Part shown: piece after piece, positions 1 to 12,300 of the stretch | Numbering within the stretch: position 1 is the first letter of the stretch | Layout of the letters: every line of letters starts with the position of its first letter | Assembly: GCF_001653235.2 (NCBI RefSeq) | Contig: NC_035790.1 | Location: 558,001 to 622,000 of the forward strand | Direction of reading: 5' to 3' | Length of the DNA stretch: 64,000 nt | DNA from: Pochonia chlamydosporia 170 | Lineage: Eukaryota; Ascomycota; Sordariomycetes; Hypocreales; Clavicipitaceae | Program-made: the position numbers and the translations under genes | Notes under the pieces: generated by a model | The model's input: only the letters and a program-made list of their open reading frames with translations | The model's database searches: none | What the model was told of the DNA's origin: nothing

Positions 1-1174
1 AAAACAGGCCCTACAACCACAGACAAATCCAACTCTACTACGGTTGGACTTGTAATTTGGTGAAATTCGTATGGCTTGCACTATGATATGGCTCGCGCTT
101 ACACATAGAGTAGGGTTCGCAAAATAGAGGCCATGACGCGGAAAAGGACAAAGATTTGCTTCACCCACAGTAGCGATTTCCTTCAATCTACACATCTAAC
201 CTTTACACTCGGTATAATACCAAGTGTTATGTGCAGTAAAGTGTTGGCGTTAACACAGTTATTTATTTGGATATGCCCAGGGGAGTCGCACTCTCATACT
301 AGCTGTTAGAGCTAATCGCAGCGGCTAACTATATTGCAGAGACTGGGAAACTGGAATATTGGGTTAGATGTCACAGAGCTCAAAAGACCTTTACTTAGGG
401 CACCGTTACCAGTGTCCGTAAAGCCTGGTAAATCTTTGGTTTAGAGGCGCACGCTTATTCTAGAAGAAGATAAAGCCTTAATTTTGTATTATTACTCTGA
501 GAACATAGTCCTCTCTGTCCTACCCTCTAACTCCTGACTCGGAGGTTACTCTCTCCTCATTGTAACTATTGCTTGTTTGCTGCTAAGAAAGCCGAAACCA
601 CTGCACCAGCCATCATCTGACATTTCATGCGGTCTAGGGAGATTCGAGTTTTGCCGGATCTCGGCTCAGATTTACGACTTGGCACGAGTTCCCAAGTTCC
701 TGGTTCTGGGGTATTCTGGGGTAACGGTATCCCCTCGTCGACAATGACCCGGGCTTCTCTCGCTGCATTGTAAAACGAGACAACGGTGACGGCCATGTCT
801 TTTGTGACCACCGGATTAATTGGAATCAATCGTGCGGGGTTGTGTTAGTAGCTCTTTACTAGCTCGAGGGTTAAGTCCGAATGTTTTCGAGAAAGCTATG
901 TTATGTCGGCGAATATTGACCCGAGCCCAAGGAGTCACTAGCGTCGCATGGCTTCCACGTTGTGTTCCTCACCGAGGTGGGAGATTAGAATGGCAAGAAC
1001 TTTACAGCTTTGGATTGCTCGGACAGAGATTAAGACGTTCAGCAGAAGTCTGTCAAAGTTCTGCTGAGTTTGGAGATGCGTCCACGTTCCAAGTGAGGTA
1101 TAAAACTAGTATGTAGCAAAAAACGGCCTTCCAACCTGTTCAGCTTGTCATTCACACGATTATCATTCAAGTAG
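1..1174. other. Left-edge stretch without a supported gene
   Basis: No convincing coding region was found. The first ~560 bases look AT-leaning and stop-rich in all frames. A 76-codon minus-strand frame beginning at the ATG at 796 and ending at 566 has no recognisable motif. The last few hundred bases presumably hold the promoter and leader of the glycosidase-like gene that begins at 1175. Confidence 0.5.
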
Positions 1175-4100
1175 ATGCCCAAAATGTCCTCACAAGCAAC
1201 GCCGAAGTGGGATCTCTTCCCCGAATCACGGAAACCATTTAGCTCGTCGCTTTTCAAGAATCCAGGTTCGGAATACCGAGCGACACCGTTATGGAGCTGG
1301 AATAATAAGCTAGATCGCGAATCGTTGTTGGAACAAATCGATCAGTTTGAGTCTATGGGATTCGGCGGCTTTCATATGCATACAAGGGTTGGTCTTGATA
1401 CTGAGTATCTGGGACAAGAGTTCATGGACATGGTTCAGGCATGTGTTGCTTACGCAAAAGAAAAAGGCATGAAAGCGTGGCTGTACGACGAAGATAGATG
1501 GCCATCTGGATTTGCTGGTGGGAATATCACGGCCAATAATGAAAGCTTTAGGAGCAGACATTTGCTAATTACCCCGTGGGCATATGGTGATCCTGCGCAT
1601 CCCGGGTTTCATGGGTTTGTCTGGCGGGTTCTGCGTCGGAATTGCAGCTGACTTCAAGTAGACAAGCACGTTCCAACTCGGCAGAGGCAAGGCGCAGCGA
1701 ACTAGGAACTCTGGTTGCCAGATACAGCATCAAGCTTGATGACGATGGATATCTACTGGAGAGCCGTAAGCTCAAAGATGGGGAGAATGCCACCAATGCT
1801 TGGTACGTTTACGAAGAGACGAACGAACCTTCAGAGTGGTTCAACGGAGGATACTATGTGGACACGCTGAACAAAAAGGCAATGCAAGCCTTTATTGAAA
1901 ACACTCACGAGGCGTATAAGAATGCTGTGGGTGATGAATTTGGCGGTACAATTCCGGCCATATTCACAGATGAGCCTCAATTTGCCATGAAAAAGAGACT
2001 GGCCGTTGCATCTAGAAAGGAGGACATCTTTCTGCCCTGGACGCAGGATCTGCGTCAGTCTTACGCTGAAACCTACGGCACCGATCTCCTTGAAACCCTT
2101 CCCGAGATTATTTGGGATACCAGAAAGACTTCTCGTACACGATACAACTTTCATGATCACGGTTAGTCCTGCATCTCCGCTGATCTTGCAATCGTATTGA
2201 GTACTTATCACCGTTGCAGTGTGCAATCGATTCGTGGAATCCTTCACAGATCTTCTCGCAAGCTGGTGTTCGAAGAATAGCATTGCGTTAACCGGACACA
2301 TGATGTACGAAGAAAAGCTATCAACTCAGACAGGCTCATTGGGCGAGGCGATGCGTTGCTACAGACGCATGCAGTTGCCAGGCATTGACATGCTTTGTGA
2401 CGCACGAGAATACACCACCGCAAAACAAGCCCAGTCCGTATCTCGCCAATATGGCCGCTGTGGAGTGATATCTGAGATATACGGAGTCACAAATTGGACA
2501 TTTACCTTTGCTGGTCATAAAGGTTCTGGCGACTGGCAAGCAGCACTTGGAGTGAACGTTCGCAGCCCACACCTTGCTTGGTACTCCATGGCAGGGGAGG
2601 CGAAGAGAGACTATCCAGCTGCTATAAGTTATCAAAGTCCCTGGTATAAAGACTACCGACTCATCGAAGACCACTTTGCCAGGGTCAACTACGCCATGTC
2701 CCGGGGATCAGCTGTTGTTCGTGTCGCGGTGATTCACCCAATAGAGAGTTTTTGGATCATGTACGGTCCTCATGATACGTCTGCAAAGTCAGCAGAGTTG
2801 GAGGAGCAATTTGAAAATCTTACAAGTTGGCTTTGTCATGGGCTGGTTGACTTTGACTTCATCTCGGAATCTCTCCTGTAAGTTGGAAATAGTGAAAACG
2901 GTATTGAATTAGCGCAACGTACTCACTACGATAGGCTGGATATGCAACCAACATCTGAGAATGGATTATTTTGCTTTGGTAAAGGTCGATATAACGTTGT
3001 GATCTTGCCTTCACTGGCGACGGTCCGTGGAACAACTCTAGACGCACTCGACAGCTTCATTGAATCCGGTGGCACTGTAGTAATTGCTGGACCAGCGCCT
3101 GACCTGGTTGACTGCCAGCCGTCTACCCGATTAGACTCAATGCGTACCATTCGGGTTCCTTTCAACAAGACGTCTATTTTGGAGCAGCTTGAAATTGTTA
3201 GAGACGTGAAAGTCACACTGACCAGCGGAACGACTGCCGACTCACTTCTGTATCAGATGCGAATCGACAACAAAGAGCGATATCTGTTTTTCTGTAACAC
3301 AGATCGCAAATTCCCTCGTGATACGGAGATTAGTATCCGTGGTCAATGGACCGTCACAGTCCTTGACACACTCACGGGAGATGAGACTAAGCTCACTTCG
3401 CGGATACAACGAAAGTGCGGCGGAGACTCCTGGACAAAGTTGTCATACCGGTTTGAAGGCTGTGCCAGTCTTCTGTTGCGTCTGCAACCTCCTGAATCCT
3501 GTCCCGACGAGGCTCCAACTGTCCCAGAGCTCAAGTGGAATGTGGCCGGAGAGCTTGAACTGGAGTCGGTCTCATTATCGGAACCCAACGTTCTTCTGAT
3601 AGATATGGTCAGGTACCGTATCGACGATGAGATAGAGTGGTCTGGTCTTGAAGAGATTCTGCGCACAGATAATATTGCCCGTGGGCGACTTGGTTTGCCC
3701 CTTCGACAGGACAATCTCGCGCAGCCTTACAGAATGCCAAAAGAACGCCCAAAGCATATGCTGCATTTGAAGGTTGATTTCAAAGTTCGCGTTACATCCG
3801 CAATCACGGATGCCAAATTGGCTTTGGAGGGGCTTCCAGACTGCACTGTGGTATTGAATCGCAGACAGATCACCACGGTGCCTGATGGCTGGTGGGTTGA
3901 CGAATCCATCCTGACCACGAAATTGCCTACCTTGGAGACAGGGGACCATTACATGGAAATTTCCATGCCATTTGGACCACGGACCAATGTTGAACGCATC
4001 TATATCCTCGGTACATTTGGGGTTGATCTGCGAGGTCGAGACGCGACAATTGTTGATTTAGCCCTTGACAGGCTGCAAATTGGGGACTACACAAGGCAAG

Positions 4101-4549
4101 GTTTTCCCTTCTATGCAGGCGATGTGCGTTACGAGTTTGCTGTAGCGGCTGCAAAAGGTCATTCTGCAATACATGTCCCAAGGTTCGCCGCTCCAGTATT
4201 GCGTGTCGAGGTGGATGGCAGGCCAGCTGGAAAGTTGGGCAAGATTGCTCTCCCGCCATATATACTTGATCTTGGTGATGTTGTTCAACGTGGATCGAGC
4301 CCTTTAAGAGTGTCGATCACAGCCGTTGGGAATAGGAATAACGCCTTTGGTGCCGTACATCTCCCCGACGGACTTACACAGTGGTACGGCCCAGATTCAT
4401 TCCGTACAAACGGAGAGAAATGGAGCTATGAGTACGTGATCTCGGAGATGGGCTTACTGACAGCGCCAAGACTTCTTACAAGAGATCCATCGCTAGCGTC
4501 GAAGACATGGGATGCTGGGAGTGTTGATCAGGATCTGTGGTTCCACTGA
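1175..4549 (+). CDS. GH106-like glycoside hydrolase (alpha-L-rhamnosidase-like), four exons
   Basis: Predicted 1,070-aa protein from four exons. Inferred introns are 1615-1661, 2162-2219 and 2878-2934; each restores phase and has a plausible branch site. The first donor could instead be at 1606. The N-terminal part has the family pattern WSWNNKL..., GFGGFHMHTR and YDEDRWPSGFAGG, and the segment after intron 1 contains FTDEPQF, whose acidic residues are candidate catalytic or binding residues. This architecture matches large glycosidases annotated as GH106 or 'GH2 sugar-binding-like', which release L-rhamnose from polysaccharides or glycosides. The C-terminal ~300 residues look beta-rich, consistent with carbohydrate-binding modules. 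No signal peptide is evident, so it may act intracellularly on imported oligosaccharides. A sugar transporter follows tail-to-tail, 264 bp away. Family assignment is fairly good; substrate is inference. Confidence 0.78.
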
Positions 4550-4813
4550 CGACGTATATAAGCCGTAGCTTAGCATAATTGCATGCAGTCAATATACATC
4601 CTATAGCGCAACATACCATTACACATTACGTCGTACGCCGTACTCTTGCAGTGATTGTACATTTAGTCTCCTTAAAGTAAGTATCCAGAACGTTGAATCG
4701 CACAGACGGTGGTGCCTTTGCGATGGAAGTAGCAACATTACCAAAAAAGAAGTTAGTTTTATAAACTATACTATCGTCATCTGTCCTAGAGCCACTATTT
4801 AGCGACGTGTTCT

Positions 4814-6406
4814 TTATACATGATCACGTTCTCCAACTTCAACCTGACTCTGAACCACCTTATCCACCGAGACTGTCTCATCACCATATTGCCCAGCCAC
4901 TTGTTCCAAAGAAATTTGGTTTGTTTCCTGCAGAAAGTAGGCGTAGAAAACACCCAAAACCACCAAACAAGCAATAAAAACGAGATAGTACTTCCATTTG
5001 ATGGCATCAAACGCGTATGGCGTGATCTGCCCAAGCCAAATGCCAGATATTCCCTGGCACATAACACTGACACCAACACCATAACCTCTCAAATGGAGGG
5101 GGAACATTTCTGCAGCAATGGTGAATAGAGTGGAGTTGAAAAACACGGCATATATCGCCGAATAGAGAAATATGAAAGCAACACCGGCTCTGGCACCATT
5201 CGCATTTTGGCCGTTGCCGAATTCTGCAGAAAGTGCTGCCAGGATTGCAAGCATGCATGCCAGTATGAAACATCCAACATCTAAATCGAGGTGCTGTTAG
5301 TTTGCAGAAACCAACGCTGGACAGAAAAGCTGAAGAAGTTTCACTCACACATTGTTCTTACTCGTGGCCAACGATCTGATACTCCCGCGAGATTAATGAT
5401 CTGACCAATGACACCCATGAAACCGTAGCATCCACTGATGAGAAGTGATCTTCTTCCGGTAAACCCGAGCGCGCTGTAAAGCAGACTCTGGTAATTCTGG
5501 ATAGCCAGCGATCCCGACAAGATTCCGACTTGGAGAACGATGATGGCAATTACAGTTCTGCGAATATACTTTCGCCCAAAAAGTTCAATGATGGCATGAC
5601 CAAGTCGAGTGTTTGTACGTGTGGCTCTTTCGAACGAGACTTGTTCTCGAATCTCCAGTGCAGTGCGCGTCAGGAGGTCCTCGTCCTGAGTACCATAGAG
5701 TTTGCGAAGAGTCATGTCAAACTGTTCCGTCCGGTCTCTCTCAGCAACTACATGACGTTTTACCGTTAGTTAATGGATATCGCAAATCAGGCAAGAAGAA
5801 ATACGTACGCCAGCGCGGTGATTCTGGAGTAAAGAAGGATACGGCTAGCAAGACAACAGCCAACGGAATCTGCATTGCGAGCTCAAGTCGCCAAGCAATA
5901 TCCCCATTTGTAAAAGAACATGCATAGCCAATCCAATTGGCAATACAAAATCCAATGGCAATCATCAAGCCAAATATTCCAACCAGTCTTGCACGCTCTT
6001 GTGGTACAGCGAGTTCCGAAATATACACAGGCAAGCCACCATTCAGCATGCCAACCGCTACTCCGGCAACTAAACGACCAGCAATCATGAGGCCAACTCC
6101 ATTTGCAGCGGCTTGCATTATGGCACCGACAATCGTGAAGCTGGTAGCGGCTGCAACGGTCCATTTCCGACCAAGTTTCTCGAGGGCAAAGCCCAGCATC
6201 AATGAACCGACGACATTACCAGTTGAGCCCATGGAGACAATGGCTCCTAAAAGACTGCTTGCATTGGCCGTTCCAGGTGGGAACATGTAGTCATTGAAGG
6301 ACTGTTGACCGATTGTTGTAGCTATGATGCCAATATCAATACCGACAATGGCACCGCCAAGGGCTATTGCGAAAACGCAGAGCAACAATCTTACTCTAGC
6401 CCTCAT
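4814..6406 (-). CDS. MFS sugar transporter (hexose/sugar-porter type), three exons
   Basis: Predicted 487-aa, roughly 12-TM sugar porter in the plasma membrane. Exons on the minus strand are 6406-5809, 5747-5349 and 5280-4814, with introns 5748-5808 and 5281-5348. Joining the first pair restores the diagnostic PESPRWL motif after TM6, with ERDRTEQFD in the central loop. Other sugar-porter marks are GIDIGII in TM1, EKLGRKW in the TM2-3 loop, and PLHLRGYG near TM10. The only ATG-initiated start in frame is at 6406; an upstream TTG is ignored. The gene is convergent with the GH106-like gene and divergent from the F5/8C glycosidase gene, suggesting import of sugars released by these enzymes. The substrate cannot be read from sequence. 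Confidence 0.9.
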
Positions 6407-6946
6407 GTTGAACAAGTTATGAAATTTTGTAATGTGAAAAGTATGCCTAATCGCAGAGAGTTTGAGAGATGCTGCTCAGTGCTGTCTGAACAAAAATCTA
6501 TATACAGAGGGTCCAAGTCATGATATTCCCTTTGCAGTAAGTACAAGAATGATCGGGTCTTGTCTATTGCCCGAAATTTGACAGGCTTGTTCCAAGACGT
6601 TACCCCAGACGGATGTTAGCGGAATTACGGATTCAATAGTCTCGCACATCTTTGCCGAGAAATGCGGAGAACCTTGTCGTTCGCAACCCCAACTGTTTGG
6701 GGTAATGGACCTGACTTCGTGGTAGTCATTCCTTCGGGGTAACTCTGGCCGACCTAGAGAAAACAACTTGTCTTGGTTCGTTCTCGCTTTTCGTCCTGCT
6801 TTTGCACGGTGACGAAACTAACGTTACATAAGACACGATGTTGGAGCATGAATATGAAGGCCTGGGTCGAGTGTATCAAGTCCCAAAGCTCCGAGAATTG
6901 GACCTTTGGGATACCTAGAAACATATGATAGGCCAGAAAACACAAC
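6407..6946. promoter_or_regulatory. Shared divergent upstream region (sugar transporter / secreted glycosidase)
   Basis: About 540 bp separate the start codons of two divergently transcribed carbohydrate genes, so both promoters lie here. A CCCCAG hexamer at 6603-6608 fits the loose CreA (carbon catabolite repressor) consensus SYGGRG on the minus strand. One such hexamer is expected often by chance, so regulation by CreA is only a suggestion. No other operator was identified. Confidence 0.35.
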
Positions 6947-9223
6947 ATGAATCTCATAAACTTGTACACTGGGCTGCTAGTTGCCTTCACCAGCCAAATC
7001 TTTGTTCATGCATGGGGCACAGATACCGAACAAATCACCTTCATCACACCAATCTACGAAGGTGCACTTGCGTCCGACAACCGTGACAATGATATCGCAA
7101 TTCTCGAAGGAATGAAGTCTATGCTCGGAGTAGGAGGCACCTACGTAAAGCTTGGCTTCTCGTTCTCATCTTGGTCTCTCAGTCGCGATATAACCGATGC
7201 CGACCAAGACTATGCATTCAACTCCACCAACTTGGACTACGTTCTGGGCCTAGCAGAGTCTCTGAACCTTCCGGTTCTCATTCATGCGAACAATGGCAGA
7301 TGGGCAGATTGCTGCACGTCTAATTCTGACGGTGGCTGGAACGACGCGCTCCTCGACCACATTGCGGCCCAGGGCAACACGACAATGCAAGACAGTTCTG
7401 GAAAGTCTCTCTTCCAACATGACGGCGGAGGTAACTACTTCTCGCTATCTCGATACAACACCTTCTATCGAGACTACAAGAAGCGGAACGTCCAAGCGTC
7501 CATGACAAGACTAGCCAACTGGGCAAAGCAGCATAAAGACCTCTTTGTCGGTGTTAGTCTAGACTCCGAGACCATATTCCCCTCAGACTCAGCCGACCAC
7601 AATCCACTCGCCATCCAAGAATGGCGAGATTGGCTTCAAAATACAGGACTCTACGGTCCATCCGGTGACTTTTTCGGACACGGAAGAGTTCCCGCGTTCA
7701 CCAGCATCACCGACTTCAACAGCGCCACAGGCCAAACATTCTCCTCCTGGAGTGCCGTCACACCTCCAAGTTCCATCACAGCAGGCAATCCATTCTCCGA
7801 AGAATGGCAAAGGTTCCGAATTACCCTCATTCGGCATTCCGTCTCAGACGAAACTCTTTGGATTGCAGAGGCAGGAATCCCTCGAAACCTGATATACGGC
7901 CATCAAACGCCTGGTTTACAATTCTACGCCTTTGCAGATGACTTGCCGACTTCAACGGCTGCAAACGGCGCGAGTGGCTACACTGCTTACGGACGAGCGC
8001 CCCTCGACTTCGGCAGCGTAGACAACCCCTTACGCGCCGACGGCACCAATAACTTCGGTTTATTCGAACTCAACCCCCTTTCATCAGATCCCCAGTTTGC
8101 ATATGACACCATATTGACGCTGTTCAATGACGGTGCGAAAGTCATTTGTCCCAATGCCTTTGAAAACGTCACAAACAAAGACCAGTATTCTCTATTCGAC
8201 TCCCCAACCACGGGAGATACATGGGGCAACGCTCTGGTCAAGTTCTTAAAAGACCACGGAAATACACCTCGATACACGCAACCGCCAGGATGGAACCCCG
8301 GCGACCGAGTATACGACTTATATGACAACTTTGACAGCGCAACAAAGTCTGGTCCAGATAACCGTGTCAATGTCTCAGGATCATCGGGCAACGTGGCTCT
8401 GAAAACGGTGTACTCGGCAGTTGGAGGCACTATTTCCTGGAGTTTCACACTTCCGAGCGTTAGTAATGGGCGACGACTCAACCTTTGGACCAAGGTCGGC
8501 ATTGATGATGGAGCTGGCGCCGGAGGCGGTACAGCTACATGGTTGGCATCGATGAACGGCACTCCATTGTTTGGAAATGGCGTCGTTCTTGCACCAACAT
8601 ACTGGGTCTGGAAGCACTGGTTACCCGTCATGGTTGATGTGACAGAATGGGCTGGGAAGCAAGTTACACTCAGTCTGAGCACGACAGGCAATGACTACTA
8701 TGGCTGGACGCAGTGGGCATCTCCCGCTATCTACCGGACGTCCGCGAGCAATAATAACCTGGCACTTAACAAAGCAGTGAGCGGGAGCTCAAGCGACGGC
8801 ACAGGGTCAGGCTGGGATTTATCCTATCTTACAGACGGGAATGTGCAAGGTGGAACAGACGGGCGTAATGGCTGGTCTTCAGTTTCTCATGACTCGGCAA
8901 GCGCTTCTGAATGGGTACAGGTTGATCTTGGTGGCAGTTATACTGTTGGGAAAGTTGTCCTCCACCCAAGAAGCGACTTGTCTAACAGCGCTGGAACAGG
9001 GTTCCCCGTGAATTTCCAGCTCAAAGGCTCTCTGGACGGGGCGACGTGGACAACATTGTCGACTCAAGTCGGGTATCACGGAGTTCAGGCAGGACGAGGT
9101 GAAGTCTTGACATTCCCTTCACACGCAGTTCGCTATCTCAGAGTGGCCTCATCTCAGCTCAGTGGCGTAGCTGGAGAATCGGGATATCGTATGCAATTCA
9201 CCGAGCTCGAGGTATATAGTTAG
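6947..9223 (+). CDS. Secreted glycosidase-like protein with C-terminal F5/8 type C (discoidin/CBM32-like) domain
   Basis: Intronless 758-aa ORF. Residues 1-22 are a clear signal peptide (MNLINLYTGLLVAFTSQIF...), so the product is secreted. Residues ~30-450 look like a (beta/alpha)8 glycosidase-type barrel: an extended strand with FITPIYEG, HANNGRWADCC, a SLDSET strand and WIAEAGIPRN, whose acidic residues are candidate catalytic groups. A beta-sandwich region follows. Residues ~603-757 form an F5/8 type C domain, recognised from NLALNKAVSGSS, WVQVDLGG, VGKVVLHPR and a terminal FTELEVY strand; such domains usually bind galactosides or related glycans. The specific GH family is not recognised. 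Being intronless, secreted and carrying this bacteria-common domain makes horizontal acquisition possible, but this is not shown. Its neighbours suggest polysaccharide breakdown. Confidence 0.8.
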   Translation: MNLINLYTGLLVAFTSQIFVHAWGTDTEQITFITPIYEGALASDNRDNDIAILEGMKSMLGVGGTYVKLGFSFSSWSLSRDITDADQDYAFNSTNLDYVLGLAESLNLPVLIHANNGRWADCCTSNSDGGWNDALLDHIAAQGNTTMQDSSGKSLFQHDGGGNYFSLSRYNTFYRDYKKRNVQASMTRLANWAKQHKDLFVGVSLDSETIFPSDSADHNPLAIQEWRDWLQNTGLYGPSGDFFGHGRVPAFTSITDFNSATGQTFSSWSAVTPPSSITAGNPFSEEWQRFRITLIRHSVSDETLWIAEAGIPRNLIYGHQTPGLQFYAFADDLPTSTAANGASGYTAYGRAPLDFGSVDNPLRADGTNNFGLFELNPLSSDPQFAYDTILTLFNDGAKVICPNAFENVTNKDQYSLFDSPTTGDTWGNALVKFLKDHGNTPRYTQPPGWNPGDRVYDLYDNFDSATKSGPDNRVNVSGSSGNVALKTVYSAVGGTISWSFTLPSVSNGRRLNLWTKVGIDDGAGAGGGTATWLASMNGTPLFGNGVVLAPTYWVWKHWLPVMVDVTEWAGKQVTLSLSTTGNDYYGWTQWASPAIYRTSASNNNLALNKAVSGSSSDGTGSGWDLSYLTDGNVQGGTDGRNGWSSVSHDSASASEWVQVDLGGSYTVGKVVLHPRSDLSNSAGTGFPVNFQLKGSLDGATWTTLSTQVGYHGVQAGRGEVLTFPSHAVRYLRVASSQLSGVAGESGYRMQFTELEVYS

Positions 9224-9367
9224 CCGTCACAGGAGGGCCAGTGAATAGTCTGGTGTGAGTGTAAGAGAGGTTCAATGTTTTTAATTAGCTACGCTGATGT
9301 TGCTTTAACGCTCGTATGCACACGTATATCCTGCTCAGGCATTTGCTTCCATTACCACAGCCGCCGC

Positions 9368-12300
9368 CTACTCCGATCTGCTCACGCAGGCCAAGATAGT
9401 CTCCAAAAGTTGGTTCTGTTGTAAAGGTTTTGACAAGTACTCGTCCATCTGTGCTTGCATACACTTTTCACGATCACCAATCATAGCATGTGCTGTCAAT
9501 GCAATAATAGGTGTCCTACGCCCGATACTATTTTCGTATTCTCGTATCATGGCGGTTGCCTCAAAACCGCCCTGTGTTGCTGTTAGACAAATTCCTCGCC
9601 GGCAAAGGCTAGGGGAACAGTACTTACCATTACAGGCATCTGAACATCCATTAGGATTACATCGAATTTCTTTTCCTTGGCAGCCTCCACGGCTTCCAGC
9701 CCATTTCCTGCGACAGTTACAATGTGGTTATATTTCTGGAGAATTTTGACAGCCAGCCTCTGATTAATCGTATTATCTTCAGCAAGAAGGATCTCCAAAG
9801 TCCGCGTGTTTTCTGCCAGTGTCGGTGTTGCTCTGTTTTCCAACGCGGGGATCATACTCGTCCCTAGGTTGACAAGCTGACAAGGCGTCGTCATGTAGGA
9901 CGTGATTCCCAACTCGAGACATGTCTTGAGGTTGACGTGAACAACTGGCGCTAGCAACACAACTGGCAAGTCCTTAAACTCGTCCAAAGCACGGAATTCT
10001 CGCGCAGTTTCGATTGAATCCACCAAGATGGCGTCGCAGTCATCGGTCGGCAAAGTACTGGATAGATTGGTTTGACCATGTACCGCGAAGTCTTCCAAGC
10101 TCACTGTCACAGGCAGGAGACCAAGCTCTTTCAGCATCTCCTTGATCTCGGATCCTGGATTTGGTCGAGCCTTGTCAATGAATAGAACGCGATGGCCGCG
10201 ATATGGTTGCAATTGCTTCTGGATAAACTCGATACCGCCAGAGGCAAGTCTGACAATACAGGTGAAGTAGAACTGGCTGCCCTTCCCGGCCTCACTGGTG
10301 ACAGATATATCGCCGCCCATAAGGTTGACAAGACGCCTGGAAATAGAAAGCCCTAAGCCGGTGCCGCCGAATTTGCGAGTCATGGAGCCGTCGGCTTGCT
10401 GGAATGTGCCGAAGATATGGTCAAGTTTATCTTCCGCTATACCGATTCCCGTGTCTTCGACAACAAACTCCAGACCGTATTCCCCAGGCTTTAGTTGCGA
10501 TGGTCCAATGCTCTCTCTGATGGTGAGGCTAACCTGCCCTGTCTCGGTAAACTTAATCGCGTTGCCTACTAGGTTCATGATGATCTGTCGTAACCGGAAT
10601 GAATCGCCGATAACGTAATCCGGGATCGAGCTATCAACCTTGAATGTAAGATCGAGATACTTCTCATTAGCCTTTACTGCCAACGTTTTGAGAGCGTTAA
10701 ACACAGTGCCGCGGAGGGTGTAAGGTATTTCCTCCAGAACCATTCTCCTAGCCTCAATCTTTGACAAGTCCAGGATGTCGTCAATGATGGTAAGGAGGCT
10801 GCTGGCTAGACTTTTAACAATATTAAGCATCTCTCGCTGATATTGCGTTAGATCGGTGTCAAGCGTCAGTTGCGTCATTCCGATGATGCCATTCATCGGG
10901 GTTCGGATCTCGTGGGACATGTTGGCGAGGAACTCCGATTTTGTCTTGTTGGCTAACTCGGCAGCAGCTCGAGCTTGGGTATTCCTTTGAATACTATCTT
11001 TCAAGTTTGAAATCATTTGGTTAATCTTTCGTTTTAGCTCGTCCATTTCGCCAGATGCTTCCACATCCACGAGCTTGCTGAAATCGCCGTCTGTCGCCAA
11101 GTTTGTAATATCGGAAAATGCTCGAACTTGGGTTGTCTGGTTTAGTTAGCAATATGAAGATCAATCTTTGCCGTCGGATCGCTCTCCTCAATCCACTCAC
11201 CAAGTTGCTAGCCATCGTGTTGACGTCTGTGGTAATTTCCTTCCACCGCCCGTCCAGGCCGACCACGTCTGCCTGAGCACCCATTTTCCCGCCGAGACCT
11301 ACGTCTTTGGCAACCCTCTGGACTTCGTAGCAGAAGCTTGATAGACGCCAAACCATATTGTTGATTGTCTCTTTTAATACTTGAATCTCTCCGTTTGCCT
11401 CAACGTCGATGGTTTGGCTCATGTCTCCATTGGCGATAGCTTGTGTGACGGCTGATATGCTTCTCACCTGCACCGTGAGATTGGAGGCCATAGTATTGAC
11501 ATTCTCTGTTAAATCCTTCCACTTGCCCTCGAGATTTGAAACTTGGGCCTGTCCACCCAGGGTTCCTTCTGTTCCGACCTCTCGAGCTACCTTGCTGACT
11601 TCGGACGCAAACGCGCCTAACCGATCAACCATTTGGTTAATCGTATTCTTCAATTCGAGGATTTCTCCTTTTGCTTCCACGCTAATCTTCTTGGTAAGGT
11701 CTCCTTTGGCTACAGCCGTAGTCACCTTGGCAATCTCGCGCACCTGGGTCGTAAGGTTCATAGCCATATAGTTCACATTCTCAGTGAGATTTCGCCACGT
11801 CCCTTGGACGTCGTGTACTGTAGCCTGGCCTCCAAGGCGGCCTTCAGTGCCGACCTCTTCAGCGATTTTCGTGACCTCTCGAGCAAACTGCTGCAATTGA
11901 TCGACCATAGAGTTAATAGTTGATTTGAGCTCGTAGATCTCTCCTCGACAATCAGCTTGGACCTTTTGTGTAAGATCACCCTTGGCTACAGCTGTTGTGA
12001 CCTTGATGATATCCCGGACTTGGGTTGTAAGATTATTGGCCATGGCGTTGACATTGATTGTTAGGTCGTTCCACATTCCCTGTACGCCAGCAACATCAGC
12101 CTGTCCACCAAGAATGCCCTCCGTACCAACGTCTCTCGCCACGCGGGTGACCTCCGAAGCGAAGGTCCGTAGTTGGCCGACCATAGTGTTGATGGTCTGT
12201 TGCAACTCCAAAATCTCGCCTCTTGCCGGCCGCTCAATTTTTTTGGTCAGATCGCCATGAGCGACCGCCGTTGTGACAGACGCGATCTCTCGGACTATTT

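Noticed and set aside
566..829. An 87-codon minus-strand frame
   Set aside because: It starts with a non-ATG codon; the first ATG is at 796. No motif, splice partner or family resemblance.
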